64,000 bases of DNA from IOR16 sp963521065 (GTDB lineage Bacteria; Bacillota; Clostridia; Peptostreptococcales; Anaerovoracaceae). This document shows positions 44,859-54,368 of the stretch, in pieces; the first letter of the stretch is position 1, and each line of letters begins with the position of its first letter. The stretch is taken from positions 33,125-97,124 of the forward strand of contig CAUQTI010000013.1 of assembly GCA_963521065.1 (NCBI GenBank), read 5' to 3'. A program made the translations under genes and the position numbers. Below the pieces are notes generated by a model that saw only the letters and a program-made list of their open reading frames with translations, was not told the origin of the DNA and did not search any database.

Positions 44859-44880
44859 ATACCCCACGGGGGTGTGGTAT
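44859..44880. promoter_or_regulatory. CsoR operator
   Basis: A 22-base pseudopalindrome beginning ATACCCCACGGGGGT and ending GTGGTAT. It closely resembles CsoR sites as I recall them from Bacillus subtilis copZA. It lies directly downstream of the copA -10 box, so binding blocks transcription start. Confidence 0.88.
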
Positions 44881-44881
44881 A

Positions 44882-44910
44882 AACATAGCATTTTTTCTTT
44901 TTTCTGTCAA
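44882..44910 (-). promoter_or_regulatory. copA promoter
   Basis: On the reverse strand TTGACA (44910-44905), 17 bases, TATGTT (44887-44882). The CsoR operator begins 1 base further downstream. Confidence 0.7.
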
Positions 44911-44952
44911 GAAATAGTCTTTTCAAGTTCATGGAAATCATGCAAATAAAAT

Positions 44953-44980
44953 GAAAGAAAAGCCTTAACGGCTTTTCTTT
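44953..44980 (-). terminator. Hairpin at the end of the threonine/serine exporter genes
   Basis: GAAAGAAAAGCC and GGCTTTTCTTTC form a long stem whose loop contains the stop codon of the last gene. On the reverse strand it continues ATTTTATTT, an imperfect U-tract. A terminator that overlaps the coding end is likely. Confidence 0.55.
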
Positions 44981-45438
44981 CGTGATTTGTATTTTTCTAA
45001 AAAAATCGAAATCCCTTGCTTAATCGTTACAATCGCCTTGACGAACGAAGCTACCATAAGCAGAGCAACTGCAATGGATCCGGCCATAAGAATGGTCTCA
45101 GATCCTATCTTTGTCATTTTTTCGAAGTTGCCGTCCAGAAACGCAAGCATGGTATTGTACATGCCGGCACCGGGGACGAGAGGTAAAATACCGGGAATGA
45201 TGAAAAGAGTGGTTGCATCCTTTAAAAGCCGAGAACAGATATCGCTGAGAAGCGCTACGGCACAAGAGCCTAAGAAGCAAGCCGCAATATTTCCATAGCC
45301 GAAGGAAAGTGCATACTGAAATGCAATCCAACCCAGTGCGCCGACTGCAGAGGCGCTGACCATATGTCTTCTGGGCACATTGAAAATCAAACAGAAGCCG
45401 GCGGTGGACAGCAAAGCGTAAAAGAATTGAGAAAGCAT
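44965..45438 (-). CDS. Threonine/serine exporter, ThrE C-terminal-type subunit
   Basis: A 157-residue membrane protein with about four or five helices, related to YjjB/DUF3815 (ThrE_2). IFNVPRRHMVSASAVGALGW and the FIIPGILPLVPGAGMYNTML segment are typical. Its ATG overlaps the stop of the partner gene. Together the two small genes make up what is a single ThrE polypeptide in Corynebacterium. Confidence 0.85.
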   Translation of the reverse strand: MLSQFFYALLSTAGFCLIFNVPRRHMVSASAVGALGWIAFQYALSFGYGNIAACFLGSCAVALLSDICSRLLKDATTLFIIPGILPLVPGAGMYNTMLAFLDGNFEKMTKIGSETILMAGSIAVALLMVASFVKAIVTIKQGISIFLEKYKSRKKSR

Positions 45439-46220
45439 TAATAGACACCCCCGAACGCACCAAAAATTTTCAAAACAAGGCCCACTCCGGCTGCGATAGC
45501 AACTGCGACCAGAATAGCTTCCATTGCACGAGAAAGTCCTGAAACCAAATCCCCGCTGAGTGAATCGCGGACGGCATTGGTAATGGACACACCGGGAAGG
45601 AAGATCATAATGGACCCAATGATAATTAAATGAGGATTATGACCGAGGCCAATTCCTGAAAACAGCAGAGCAAGAAAGGCGACGAGAGCACAGGAGCAGA
45701 AATCCTTGATAAAAAGATTCAGCTCTAGCCGTTCTAAAAAGATTGTCATAAAATAAGTGAGGACACCGATGGCAAAGGAGGCGATGAAGTCCAAAAAACT
45801 CCCGCCAAGCATGAGTGTGAAAAAGGAGGCAATTAAGCCGGCACCGAGAACCCGCCATAAAAAGGCGAATTGTGAAGAGCGGTTTATTTCCTTTAATAAT
45901 GCCATGCCCTCTTCGACGGAAAGCTCTGTTGTTGCAAAGTTCCTTGAAAACTGGTTGATTTTTGATATTTTTTCAAGATCAATGCTGCTGCTGTGAATCC
46001 TCTTTAAAAAGGTGTGCATATCGCTGTGGTCAGAACCGTCATCAACGGAAACGAAGATACCCGTTGTTGTGGCGAATACTTCGGCATATGGTATATTACA
46101 CGCTTTGCAGATACGGGTAACTGTATCTTCAACACGATAAATTTCAGCTCCGCTTTTTAACATGATTTCTCCGGCGAACAGAGCTAGAATCAAGATTTTT
46201 TTTTGTACTTGGTTAATCAT
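45438..46220 (-). CDS. Threonine/serine exporter, ThrE N-terminal-type subunit (YjjP-like)
   Basis: A 260-residue DUF1212 protein. A cytosolic N-terminal region (GAEIYRVEDTVTRICKACN, VFATTTGIFVSVDDG) precedes five or six membrane helices. The region matches the YjjP/ThrE N-terminal half. The frame opens at 46301, but the ATG at 46220 has GAAGGGA upstream and matches the family start (ILILALFAGEIMLKSGAE). It exports small amino acids, threonine and serine in characterised members. Confidence 0.87.
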   Translation of the reverse strand: MINQVQKKILILALFAGEIMLKSGAEIYRVEDTVTRICKACNIPYAEVFATTTGIFVSVDDGSDHSDMHTFLKRIHSSSIDLEKISKINQFSRNFATTELSVEEGMALLKEINRSSQFAFLWRVLGAGLIASFFTLMLGGSFLDFIASFAIGVLTYFMTIFLERLELNLFIKDFCSCALVAFLALLFSGIGLGHNPHLIIIGSIMIFLPGVSITNAVRDSLSGDLVSGLSRAMEAILVAVAIAAGVGLVLKIFGAFGGVY

Positions 46221-46640
46221 AAATAGTCCCTTCTGATGAAATGAATTACTTGTAAAATTTATATTATAGATTATAGCATATTTTGAAAAATTATGTTCCA
46301 ATTGAATCAGAAGGAAAAATAGAATGTTTTTAAAGGGTATAAAAAGGATTCCAATAATGATAAATTATTTTTAAAAAAGGAAAAAATGTAGGTCAATACA
46401 AAGTCATATGCTTAGAAAAAAGAGGAGAAAATCATCCAAAATATCCCTTTAATTTCGATTTAATAGCTTATTTTTTGACACTAAGGTTTTTGTGAAATAA
46501 AAAGTAATATTATGAAAAATATGGAAAAAAAGAAGCCCTGGAAATATTTTTTTTGCAACTGTAAAAACGTTGGAAAATAAGGGTTTTGATGCCCGATAAA
46601 GAAATAAATAACAAAAAAGTGTATACTTTTATTTTCATTA

Positions 46641-46649
46641 TGGTATAAT
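46641..46649 (+). promoter_or_regulatory. Extended -10 promoter of the lytic transglycosylase gene
   Basis: TGG-TATAAT is an extended -10 element 50 bases ahead of the start codon. No strong -35 is seen. The remaining spacer from 46221 is A/T-rich, with no gene or repeat that I can support. Confidence 0.5.
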
Positions 46650-46699
46650 AGCTAAGTGTTCAGCTTTAAATGAACACAAGGAAGAGAGGAGAAATAGGT

Positions 46700-47833
46700 A
46701 TGGCAAAGAAGCTTATATCTGTGTGGCTTTCGTTGACAATCTTACTTTTCTCATCAATTTCTATATATGCTGGAGATAATGTCCGAGGGGATTTTTTTAT
46801 TAAGGACATTTCAATTAACGGACAACAAATTATAAACTATCAAATGGATGATCCAGTCTTTCTTTACAAGAATGCTACTTATCTGCCGTTGAACGCAGAG
46901 ATGGGAAAAATTCTTGGGCTAAAGATTGAATTGGACATGGAAAGCCGCACATTGAAACTTTGGAAAGCAGAATCTACGCAAAATAATCTGTCGCAAAGAT
47001 GGATGAAGAACAACAAGCAGGACGTGAAAACGGAAATTTTAAGTAACGTCTCTGTGGTAGCGTATGAGACTGCAGGGGAAAAGACTGCTGAAACCGCAAA
47101 AGATGCCGTAAATAAAACGGCAGATGCGAAAGCACAGTCAGATCAGGACACGGTAATCGAATTGCCAAAGCTTGATGCAAAACAGCTCGACATGCAGGGA
47201 ATGCCGGTATTAGTAAAAGGAAAGGTACCGTATATTCCGGTTACTGCAATTACAAGCAATGGACTATTCGGATGGGATGTATATTTTGATTCGTATACAG
47301 GCATTTATATCAGCACAAAAGAAAGTGTGAAAGCCAAATCCCTGTTTAATGAGCCACGCTCAAGATACAACCGGGGGTTAGTAAATTATATTAAAAAATA
47401 TAACGGCAGCTACACTACAGACAAAGCACAAAACTTGGTCTTTTTATTTCAACATGAAGCCAATATTTACGGCGTAGATCAAATGTTGCTTATGGCTGTT
47501 GCCCATAGGGAAAGCACATTTAACGCATCAGCAAAATCATCCAGCGGTTCGTTGGGGATGATGCAGATTATGCCGTCCACTGCGGCAAGATACGGAATCA
47601 GCGCTACACAGCTTTTAGATCCTAATGTAAATGTCGGATTCGGTGCAAAGTATTTAAAAGAAAGAATCGACGCTTACGGAGGGAATGTAACGAAAGCATT
47701 ATCGGCTTACAATCAGGGGTCAGTAGCCGTAAACCGCGGAAGTTATTCTACGCGGTACGCAGCCAAAATTCTCAGCACGCAAAGCAACTTGAAGTCCTAT
47801 TTATCAAGTGGCGGATACGGAACTGGGAAGTAA
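46700..47833 (+). CDS. Secreted lytic transglycosylase with copper-amine-oxidase-like N-terminal module
   Basis: A 377-residue exported protein. A signal peptide (about 1-25, ending IYAGD) is followed by a copper-amine-oxidase N-terminal-like module (about 30-90, YLPLNAEMGKILGLKIELD) and a continuation around 165-215 after a low-complexity Ala/Lys/Thr linker. The C-terminal SLT domain (about 240-365) has catalytic Glu271 in AVAHRESTFN, GSLGMMQIMPSTA and ALSAYNQGSVAVNRG. It cleaves peptidoglycan with anhydromuramyl ends. The frame opens at 46670, but GAGGAG 8 bases before 46700 and the signal peptide favour 46700. Confidence 0.88.
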   Translation: MAKKLISVWLSLTILLFSSISIYAGDNVRGDFFIKDISINGQQIINYQMDDPVFLYKNATYLPLNAEMGKILGLKIELDMESRTLKLWKAESTQNNLSQRWMKNNKQDVKTEILSNVSVVAYETAGEKTAETAKDAVNKTADAKAQSDQDTVIELPKLDAKQLDMQGMPVLVKGKVPYIPVTAITSNGLFGWDVYFDSYTGIYISTKESVKAKSLFNEPRSRYNRGLVNYIKKYNGSYTTDKAQNLVFLFQHEANIYGVDQMLLMAVAHRESTFNASAKSSSGSLGMMQIMPSTAARYGISATQLLDPNVNVGFGAKYLKERIDAYGGNVTKALSAYNQGSVAVNRGSYSTRYAAKILSTQSNLKSYLSSGGYGTGK

Positions 47834-47870
47834 AGGGAAAGTAAATAAAAAGCATATAATATAGAAATTA

Positions 47871-47908
47871 AAAAAGGTACTGCCGGATTTCGGCGGTACC
47901 TTTTTGTT
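47871..47908 (+). terminator. Terminator after the lytic transglycosylase gene
   Basis: GGTACTGCCG and CGGCGGTACC form a 10-bp stem with one mismatch and a 5-base loop, flanked by A- and T-tracts. The following 47909-48061 segment shows nothing I can identify. Confidence 0.85.
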
Positions 47909-48061
47909 GTCTCGGTATATGGTTACTTTCTCAAGGCCTTAGGGGAAGTCTGGAGTACCGCGGGAAAATTTGAAAAAAACATAGAATCTTCCCAGTAAAA
48001 AAGAAAGAAGCCGATGCGAAGAAAAAATGACAAGAAAAAATATAAAATATTCGTATTTTGT

Positions 48062-48090
48062 TTGATATTATACTTTTTATCTGTTAATAT
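48062..48090 (+). promoter_or_regulatory. Promoter of the purine operon
   Basis: TTGATA (48062-48067), 17 bases, TAATAT (48085-48090). The leader to purL is about 80 bases. I see no purine riboswitch fold in it. Confidence 0.65.
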
Positions 48091-48119
48091 AAAGGTGAAA
48101 AAGGAAATAAAACTGTTAA

Positions 48120-48162
48120 AAAACGAACTATTGATAAATTAAAGAAGATTAATGTTCGTAAA
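48120..48162. promoter_or_regulatory. PurR-box-like inverted pair upstream of purL
   Basis: CGAACTATT (48124) and, inverted, AATGTTCG (48151-48158) have 27 bases between the CGAA and TTCG cores. Firmicute PurR boxes (CGAAYRNT) occur as inverted pairs at about this distance. A third inverted copy, AATATTCG, lies at about 48047-48054 just before the -35 box. Whether purR exists in this genome is not visible here. Confidence 0.5.
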
Positions 48163-48177
48163 ATGGGAGGATGACCA

Positions 48178-51100
48178 ATGGTAAGGCGGATTTTTGTGGA
48201 AAAGAAAGAGGGCTTTGATATTGAGGCACAGAGACTTTCTTCCGATTTGCGTCTTCACTTGCACTTACAGCAGGTGAAGAGTGTAAGAGTAGTAAATCGT
48301 TACGATATAGAAGGATTAGAAAAAGCTGTATATGAATCTGCGAAATACACCGTTTTTTCAGAACCTGCGATTGACAGAGTCTGGGAAGAAGCGATGGATT
48401 TAGGTGCGGATTCTTTTTATTTTGCCGTGGAATATCTGCCGGGTCAATACGACCAGCGTGCGGATTCTGCAGCGCAGTGTATTCAGATGTTGAATACCAG
48501 TGCAAAGACATTGGTTCGTTCTGCAAAAATATATGTGATTACAGGCAAGTTGAATGAGACAGAGCAGGAAGCGGTTAAAAAATACTGTATCAATCCGGTT
48601 GACTCAAGAGAAGCGAACTGGGAAAAGCCGATGCGTTTGGAAATGGACATGGAAGCACCGGAAGACGTGGAATCCATTACCGATTTTCTCTCTTGGGAAA
48701 AAGAAGAGTTAGAAACGTTTCGCAAGAATGGCGGCTTTGCGATGAGCAAAGAAGATATGCATTTTGTGCAAGAGTATTATAAAAAGGAAGATAGACTGCC
48801 TACCATTACAGAGCTTCGGGTTATTGATACATATTGGTCAGACCATTGTCGTCACACTACCTTTAATACAAAAATTATGGATGTCCAATTTGATGAAGAC
48901 ACCTATGGCGGGATGATAAAAGAAGCGTACAGCCAATATAAGAAAATCCGAGAAGAGGTTTACGGGGAGCGTGAAAAAAATGTATGCCTCATGGATATGG
49001 CGGTAATCGGCGCAAAATATTTAAAGCAGCAGGGCCTCGCAGAGGACCTAGACGAATCAGAAGAAATCAACGCGTGCAGTATAAAGGTAAAAGCTGTGAT
49101 TGACGGAAAAGAAGAAGATTGGCTCGTCATGTTCAAGAATGAGACACATAATCATCCGACCGAAATTGAACCTTTTGGCGGCGCAGCGACCTGTCTTGGC
49201 GGTGCGATTCGCGATCCGCTTTCAGGAAGAGTATACGTCTATCAGGCAATGCGCGTGAGCGGGAGCGGGGATCCGAGAACGAAAATGGAAGAGACCTTGA
49301 GCGGGAAGCTTCCGCAGCGAAAGATTACAAAAGGCGCAGCTGACGGCTATAGCTCCTATGGAAATCAAATCGGGCTTGCAACAGGGCAGGTAACGGAAAT
49401 CTATGATTCCGGCTATGTAGCAAAGCGGATGGAAGTCGGTGCCGTTATTGGAGCGGCGCCTGCCGCACAGGTAAGAAGAGAGCGTCCGGTTCCCGGTGAC
49501 TGCATTGTTCTTGTAGGAGGGAAAACGGGAAGAGATGGATGCGGAGGAGCAACCGGTTCTTCGAAAGAACATACAGAGGAATCTATTTTAAACTGCGGCG
49601 CAGAAGTGCAGAAGGGAAATCCGCCTGTTGAACGCAGTATTCAGCGTTTTTACAGAAGAAAAGAAGTCGCGGAGCTGATAAAACGCTGTAATGATTTTGG
49701 TGCCGGAGGTGTTTCCGTTGCCATTGGAGAACTGGCAGACAGCCTTGATGTCAATCTGGATTTGGTACCTAAAAAATACGAAGGACTTGATGGAACGGAA
49801 CTGGCGATTTCCGAATCACAGGAGCGCATGGCTGCGGTGATTTCCAGAGAAGACTGTGAAGCCTTTATTTCGTATGCAAATGCAGAGAATTTAGAAGCAA
49901 CGGTAGTTGCATCCGTAACAGATACGGGGTATTTCCGTATGTTTTGGCGCGGGAAATGTATTTTAAATTTAAGCCGGGCATTTTTAGATACAAATGGAGT
50001 AACACAACAGGTTGCGGTAAAGGTAAAGACTCCGTCTGTACCTATTTTTGAAAACAGAAAGCCAGGGACGATGCGAGAAGCTGCCGCTGATTTAAACTGC
50101 TGCAGCCAGAAAGGTCTTACAGAGCAGTTTGACAGCACAATCGGCGCGGGAAGCGTTTTGATGCCATTGGGCGGCAAGTATCAATTGAGCCCGGCGGCAG
50201 GCATGGCGGCGAAGCTGCCGCTCACAGAAGGGTATACAGATACCGCAACGCTGATGAGCTTCGGATTTGATCCACAGATTTCAAAGAACAGCCCGTTCCA
50301 CGGTGCCTTGTATGCAGTAGTAGATTCTGTGACCAAGCTTGTCGCGATGGGCGGAGACTATTCGAAGGCGCGGTTGACCTTTCAAGAGTATTTTGAGCGT
50401 TTAGGAGAAAATCCAGAGAAATGGGGAAAGCCGTTTTCCGCCCTTCTTGGTGCGTTAAAAGCCCAATTACAGCTTGAAATTCCCGCAATTGGAGGAAAAG
50501 ACAGCATGTCTGGTACCTTTATGGATATTCACGTGCCGCCTACCCTCATTTCTTTTGCTGTGACAGCCGTTGATGCAGAAAACGTAATTTCTTCGGAATT
50601 CAAAAAAGCAGGAAGCCATCTAGTCTGGGTTTATGCGGACCGCGATCAAGAAGAAATACTTGATTTTGAACAATATAAAAATAATATGAAGCGAGTGCAG
50701 CAGTTAGTGGAAGAAAAGAAAATACTGGCAGCACTTAACGTTGGGCATGGAGGTCTTTTTTCATCCGCATTAAAAATGGCAGCAGGAAACAAGATTGGTG
50801 TACATTTAGAAGAGGTTACACAGGAAGAGCTCTATCAAAGCGCATATGGCTCGCTGCTGCTGGAGGTTTCAGAAAATGAAAATATCGCCGAGCTATTTAC
50901 AGGAAGCCAGTATAAGACTGTCGGGAGGACAACGGAAGCTTCAGAGTTCGTAATTTCATTTCAGAATGAAGCTGCGAATACAGAAAAAGAAGATTTGGAA
51001 AAATTGATTTCCGCATGGCAGGCACCTTTAGAAGAAATTTTTCCGACCCAGGCAAAAACAGTCCTTGGAGAAAAAGAAGAGAAAGCCTTTTCCTACCAAG

Positions 51101-51936
51101 AAAGAAATCAAAGAAAACCAAAGATTTCGCATGCAAAGCCGAGAGTGTTTATTCCGGTTTTTCCGGGGACAAACTGTGAGATGGATTCGAAAAGAGCCTT
51201 TGAGCGTGCCGGTGCAATCGGAGAAATTCAAATAATACGAAACCGCAGTGAACAGGACTTAAACGAATCCATTGAAGAAATGGCAAAAAAAATAAAAAAC
51301 AGCCAAATGATTATGATTCCGGGAGGATTTTCTGGAGGCGACGAGCCGGATGGCTCCGCAAAATTTATCACCGCATTGTTTCGAAACCCAATGATTCACG
51401 AAGCGGTAGCGGAGCTAATGGAAGAACGTGACGGCTTGATGCTGGGTATTTGTAATGGATTTCAGGCTTTAATAAAGCTAGGCTTGGTACCATACGGAAA
51501 AATTACACCGGCAACAGAGGAAAGTCCGACTTTGACCTATAACCGCATTGGGCGCCACGTTTCCTGCTTAACGAGAACAAGGGTTGCCTCCGTTAAATCA
51601 CCGTGGCTTGCGCTTACTGAGGTGGGAGACGTGCATACGATTCCAATTTCACACGGAGAAGGACGTTTTATTGCAGATGCCAGCCTAATAGAAGCACTTG
51701 CGAAAAACGGGCAGATTGCAACACAATATGTGGACTTAAATGATGTACCGACGATGGACCCGAGATGGAATCCAAATGGGAGTGCAGCTGCCGTTTGCGG
51801 TATCACCTCTCCGGATGGAAGAATTTTCGGGAAAATGGGACACTCAGAGAGAATCGGAAACAACTTGTATAAAAATGTGGATGGAGAAACGGATCAAAAA
51901 CTCTTTGAAGCAGGTGTAAATTACTTTATTAAATAA
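48178..51936 (+). CDS. purL: Phosphoribosylformylglycinamidine synthase, large single-chain form
   Basis: A 1,252-residue enzyme of the fourth purine step, using glutamine and ATP. N-terminal and two FGAM synthase halves (YWSDHCRHTTF near 220, FKNETHNHPTEIEPFGGA, a second half with GGDYSKARLTFQEYF) are followed by a fused glutaminase domain from about 980 (GTNCEMDSKRAFE) with nucleophile Cys1092 in LGICNGFQAL. It replaces the PurL/PurQ/PurS complex common in Bacilli, and belongs to the TIGR01857-like clade. GGGAGG precedes the ATG. First gene of the operon. Confidence 0.95.
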   Translation: MVRRIFVEKKEGFDIEAQRLSSDLRLHLHLQQVKSVRVVNRYDIEGLEKAVYESAKYTVFSEPAIDRVWEEAMDLGADSFYFAVEYLPGQYDQRADSAAQCIQMLNTSAKTLVRSAKIYVITGKLNETEQEAVKKYCINPVDSREANWEKPMRLEMDMEAPEDVESITDFLSWEKEELETFRKNGGFAMSKEDMHFVQEYYKKEDRLPTITELRVIDTYWSDHCRHTTFNTKIMDVQFDEDTYGGMIKEAYSQYKKIREEVYGEREKNVCLMDMAVIGAKYLKQQGLAEDLDESEEINACSIKVKAVIDGKEEDWLVMFKNETHNHPTEIEPFGGAATCLGGAIRDPLSGRVYVYQAMRVSGSGDPRTKMEETLSGKLPQRKITKGAADGYSSYGNQIGLATGQVTEIYDSGYVAKRMEVGAVIGAAPAAQVRRERPVPGDCIVLVGGKTGRDGCGGATGSSKEHTEESILNCGAEVQKGNPPVERSIQRFYRRKEVAELIKRCNDFGAGGVSVAIGELADSLDVNLDLVPKKYEGLDGTELAISESQERMAAVISREDCEAFISYANAENLEATVVASVTDTGYFRMFWRGKCILNLSRAFLDTNGVTQQVAVKVKTPSVPIFENRKPGTMREAAADLNCCSQKGLTEQFDSTIGAGSVLMPLGGKYQLSPAAGMAAKLPLTEGYTDTATLMSFGFDPQISKNSPFHGALYAVVDSVTKLVAMGGDYSKARLTFQEYFERLGENPEKWGKPFSALLGALKAQLQLEIPAIGGKDSMSGTFMDIHVPPTLISFAVTAVDAENVISSEFKKAGSHLVWVYADRDQEEILDFEQYKNNMKRVQQLVEEKKILAALNVGHGGLFSSALKMAAGNKIGVHLEEVTQEELYQSAYGSLLLEVSENENIAELFTGSQYKTVGRTTEASEFVISFQNEAANTEKEDLEKLISAWQAPLEEIFPTQAKTVLGEKEEKAFSYQERNQRKPKISHAKPRVFIPVFPGTNCEMDSKRAFERAGAIGEIQIIRNRSEQDLNESIEEMAKKIKNSQMIMIPGGFSGGDEPDGSAKFITALFRNPMIHEAVAELMEERDGLMLGICNGFQALIKLGLVPYGKITPATEESPTLTYNRIGRHVSCLTRTRVASVKSPWLALTEVGDVHTIPISHGEGRFIADASLIEALAKNGQIATQYVDLNDVPTMDPRWNPNGSAAAVCGITSPDGRIFGKMGHSERIGNNLYKNVDGETDQKLFEAGVNYFIK

Positions 51937-51948
51937 GGAGGAAAACCA

Positions 51949-52449
51949 ATGAAAGTCGCTATCATAATGGGAAGCAAATCAGATTACCCGGTTGTAGAAA
52001 AAGCAGAGACAGTATTGAATACGTTTGGTGTGGACGTTGAGACCCGTATCATTTCAGCGCACAGAACGCCGCGTGCGGCGGAGGAGTTCGCATCTCACGC
52101 AGAAGAGAGAGGCATTGAGGTCATTATTGCCGCAGCAGGAAAAGCCGCGCATCTTGGTGGAGTTATGGCGGCATTTACACCGCTTCCGGTCATTGGGCTT
52201 CCGATTAAATCTTCTACAATGGACGGACTGGACTCCCTTCTTTCCATCGTACAGATGCCAAAGGGAATCCCTGTAGCAACAGTTGCGATTGACGGTGCAG
52301 AAAATGCCGGACTTTTGGCAGTGCAGATACTGTCTGTAAAATATGGAGAGCTGAGAGAAGCGATGAAGAAGTATAAAAAGAAGATGGAAGAAGAGATTAT
52401 TTGCTTAGATGAGCAATTTCAAGCGGAAAAGCAAAAAAAGACGAAATAA
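51949..52449 (+). CDS. purE: N5-carboxyaminoimidazole ribonucleotide mutase
   Basis: A 166-residue enzyme with the MGSKSDYPVVEKA start, ISAHRTP loop and AAGKAAHLGGVMAAFT segment. No purK is present in the operon. Either purK lies elsewhere, or the protein works as a class II PurE that carboxylates AIR directly. The sequence does not let me decide. It starts 12 bases after purL. Confidence 0.93.
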   Translation: MKVAIIMGSKSDYPVVEKAETVLNTFGVDVETRIISAHRTPRAAEEFASHAEERGIEVIIAAAGKAAHLGGVMAAFTPLPVIGLPIKSSTMDGLDSLLSIVQMPKGIPVATVAIDGAENAGLLAVQILSVKYGELREAMKKYKKKMEEEIICLDEQFQAEKQKKTK

Positions 52450-52551
52450 AATGAGCGTAAAATAAAGCAAAATACCATTCAGAAAATGGGTGAAAAGCAT
52501 GCTTTCTAGGTGACAAGCCAGAGGGCATCCTAGGAGAGGGAGAGAAGACAA

Positions 52552-53256
52552 ATGAAAAAATTAGAGCAGATTTATGAAGGAAAAGCAAAAAAAGTATTTA
52601 AGACAGACGATCCAAAGCTTTACATTGTAGATTACAAAGACGATGCGACTGCTTTTAACGGAGAAAAGAAAGGTTCCATCGCAGAAAAAGGTGTTGTTAA
52701 TAATGTAATGTCTGACATTATTTTTGAGATGCTGCAAGGCAAAGGCATTCCAACTCATTTTGTAGAGAAGCTCAGCGATAGAGAGACGTTAGTAAAGGCA
52801 GTGGCAATCCTGCCTCTTGAGGTGATTATCCGGAATGTAGCGGCAGGCTCGTTCTCGAAGCGTTACGGAGTGGAAGAAGGAAAGGCGCTTGCACGTCCCG
52901 CATTAGAATTTTCGTATAAGAACGATGACTTAGGAGATCCACTCATCAATGATGATCACATTCTTGCACTGGGGCTTGCTACGGAAGAACAGCTGGCGAC
53001 AGTACGAAGCTATGCACACCGTGTAAATGAAGAATTAAAGGCATTTTTTCTGGAACGGGGATTAAAGCTGATTGATTTTAAAATTGAATTTGGACTTTAT
53101 GACGGCGAAGTGATTTTAGCAGATGAAATTTCACCGGATACCTGTCGTTTGTGGGATGTAAACACAAATGAGAAGATGGATAAGGACCGTTTCCGAAGAG
53201 ATCTGGGCAAGGTTGAAGAAACGTATCAGGATGTTCTAAAGAGAATAACGAAGTAA
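52552..53256 (+). CDS. purC: SAICAR synthetase
   Basis: A 234-residue ligase adding aspartate to CAIR. LEQIYEGKAKKVFKT, the DDATAFNG loop, LPLEVIIRNVAAGSFSKRYG and LADEISPDTCRLWD are diagnostic. The 102-base gap before it contains no promoter that I trust. purB, needed for the next step, is not in the window. Confidence 0.96.
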   Translation: MKKLEQIYEGKAKKVFKTDDPKLYIVDYKDDATAFNGEKKGSIAEKGVVNNVMSDIIFEMLQGKGIPTHFVEKLSDRETLVKAVAILPLEVIIRNVAAGSFSKRYGVEEGKALARPALEFSYKNDDLGDPLINDDHILALGLATEEQLATVRSYAHRVNEELKAFFLERGLKLIDFKIEFGLYDGEVILADEISPDTCRLWDVNTNEKMDKDRFRRDLGKVEETYQDVLKRITK

Positions 53257-53327
53257 AAAAGCAGCCTATAAAAGCAAACACGAAAAACAAAAAACGCAAA
53301 TGCGCAGTGAAAGGATCAGGAATCGAA

Positions 53328-54368
53328 ATGAAAGAAGAGAAGCTTACCTACAAAGAAGCGGGTGTTGATACAAAGGAAGGAGAAAGAGCCGTTCGGCTGA
53401 TGAAGGATCATGTAAAAAGAACGTTCACACCGAATGTGCTTACCGGACTCGGAAGCTTCGGAAGCTTGTTTAAGCTGGATATAAAAGAGATGAAGGAGCC
53501 TGTATTGGTTGCGGGAACCGATGGAGTAGGAACGAAGCTGAAAATTGCATTTCTCATGGAAAAGCACGATACGGTAGGACAGGATTGTGTTGCAATGTGT
53601 ATCAACGATGTACTATGTCAAGGGGCAACCCCTCTGTTCTTTTTAGATTATATTGCAACCGGAAAAGTCCACGCGGAGAAGGTTGCGGAAATTGTTAAGG
53701 GTATCGCGGATGGCTGTGTTCTTGGGGAATGTGCACTGGTAGGCGGCGAAACTGCGGAAATGCCCGATTTTTACGGAAATGGTGAGTATGACATGGCAGG
53801 CTTTGCGGTCGGCGTTGTGGACCGGGAAAAAGTAATTGACGGTTCCGCCATTCAAGAGGGAAATGTATTGATTGGAATCCCCTCAAGCGGCATTCACAGT
53901 AACGGGTATTCTCTGGTTCGCAAGATTGTGTTTGAAAAAGAAAAGATGGATGTAATGGATTATGTAGAAGAGCTTGGAGAAACCGTTGGAGAAGCCCTTC
54001 TCCGTCCGACTAAAATATATACGGCAGCCTGCAAAGCAGCGCGAAAAGCGGCAGAGGTAAACGGGATCATACACATTACTGGGGGCGGATTCTTTGAAAA
54101 TATTCCAAGAATTATTCCGGAAGGATTGGGTGTGGAAATTCAGTTAGGAAGCTGGGAAGTACCCCCAATTTTCCGCTATTTACAAAAATGTGGCGACATT
54201 GAAGAAGCAGAAATGTTTGCGACCTTTAATATGGGTGTCGGTATGATTATGATTGTAAAAGAAGAGGACGCGAAAACAGTCATGCATGCATTGAGAGAAG
54301 CTGGAGAAAAAGCAGACATCATCGGAAGTATTGTAAAAGGACAGGGTGTCGCCCTATGCACAAAATAA
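53328..54368 (+). CDS. purM: AIR synthetase (phosphoribosylformylglycinamidine cyclo-ligase)
   Basis: A 346-residue enzyme. TYKEAGVDTKEGERAVRLMK, VAGTDGVGTKLKIAF, GGETAEMPDFY and THITGGG-like HITGGGFFENIPR are typical. A GTG at 53307 would add seven residues; the ATG at 53328 with AGGA upstream matches the family start. Its last 13 bases overlap purN. Confidence 0.95.
   Translation: MKEEKLTYKEAGVDTKEGERAVRLMKDHVKRTFTPNVLTGLGSFGSLFKLDIKEMKEPVLVAGTDGVGTKLKIAFLMEKHDTVGQDCVAMCINDVLCQGATPLFFLDYIATGKVHAEKVAEIVKGIADGCVLGECALVGGETAEMPDFYGNGEYDMAGFAVGVVDREKVIDGSAIQEGNVLIGIPSSGIHSNGYSLVRKIVFEKEKMDVMDYVEELGETVGEALLRPTKIYTAACKAARKAAEVNGIIHITGGGFFENIPRIIPEGLGVEIQLGSWEVPPIFRYLQKCGDIEEAEMFATFNMGVGMIMIVKEEDAKTVMHALREAGEKADIIGSIVKGQGVALCTK

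Noticed and set aside
48062..48177. Possible purine riboswitch before purL
   Set aside because: The leader is only about 80 bases and A/T-rich, without the conserved three-way junction sequences.
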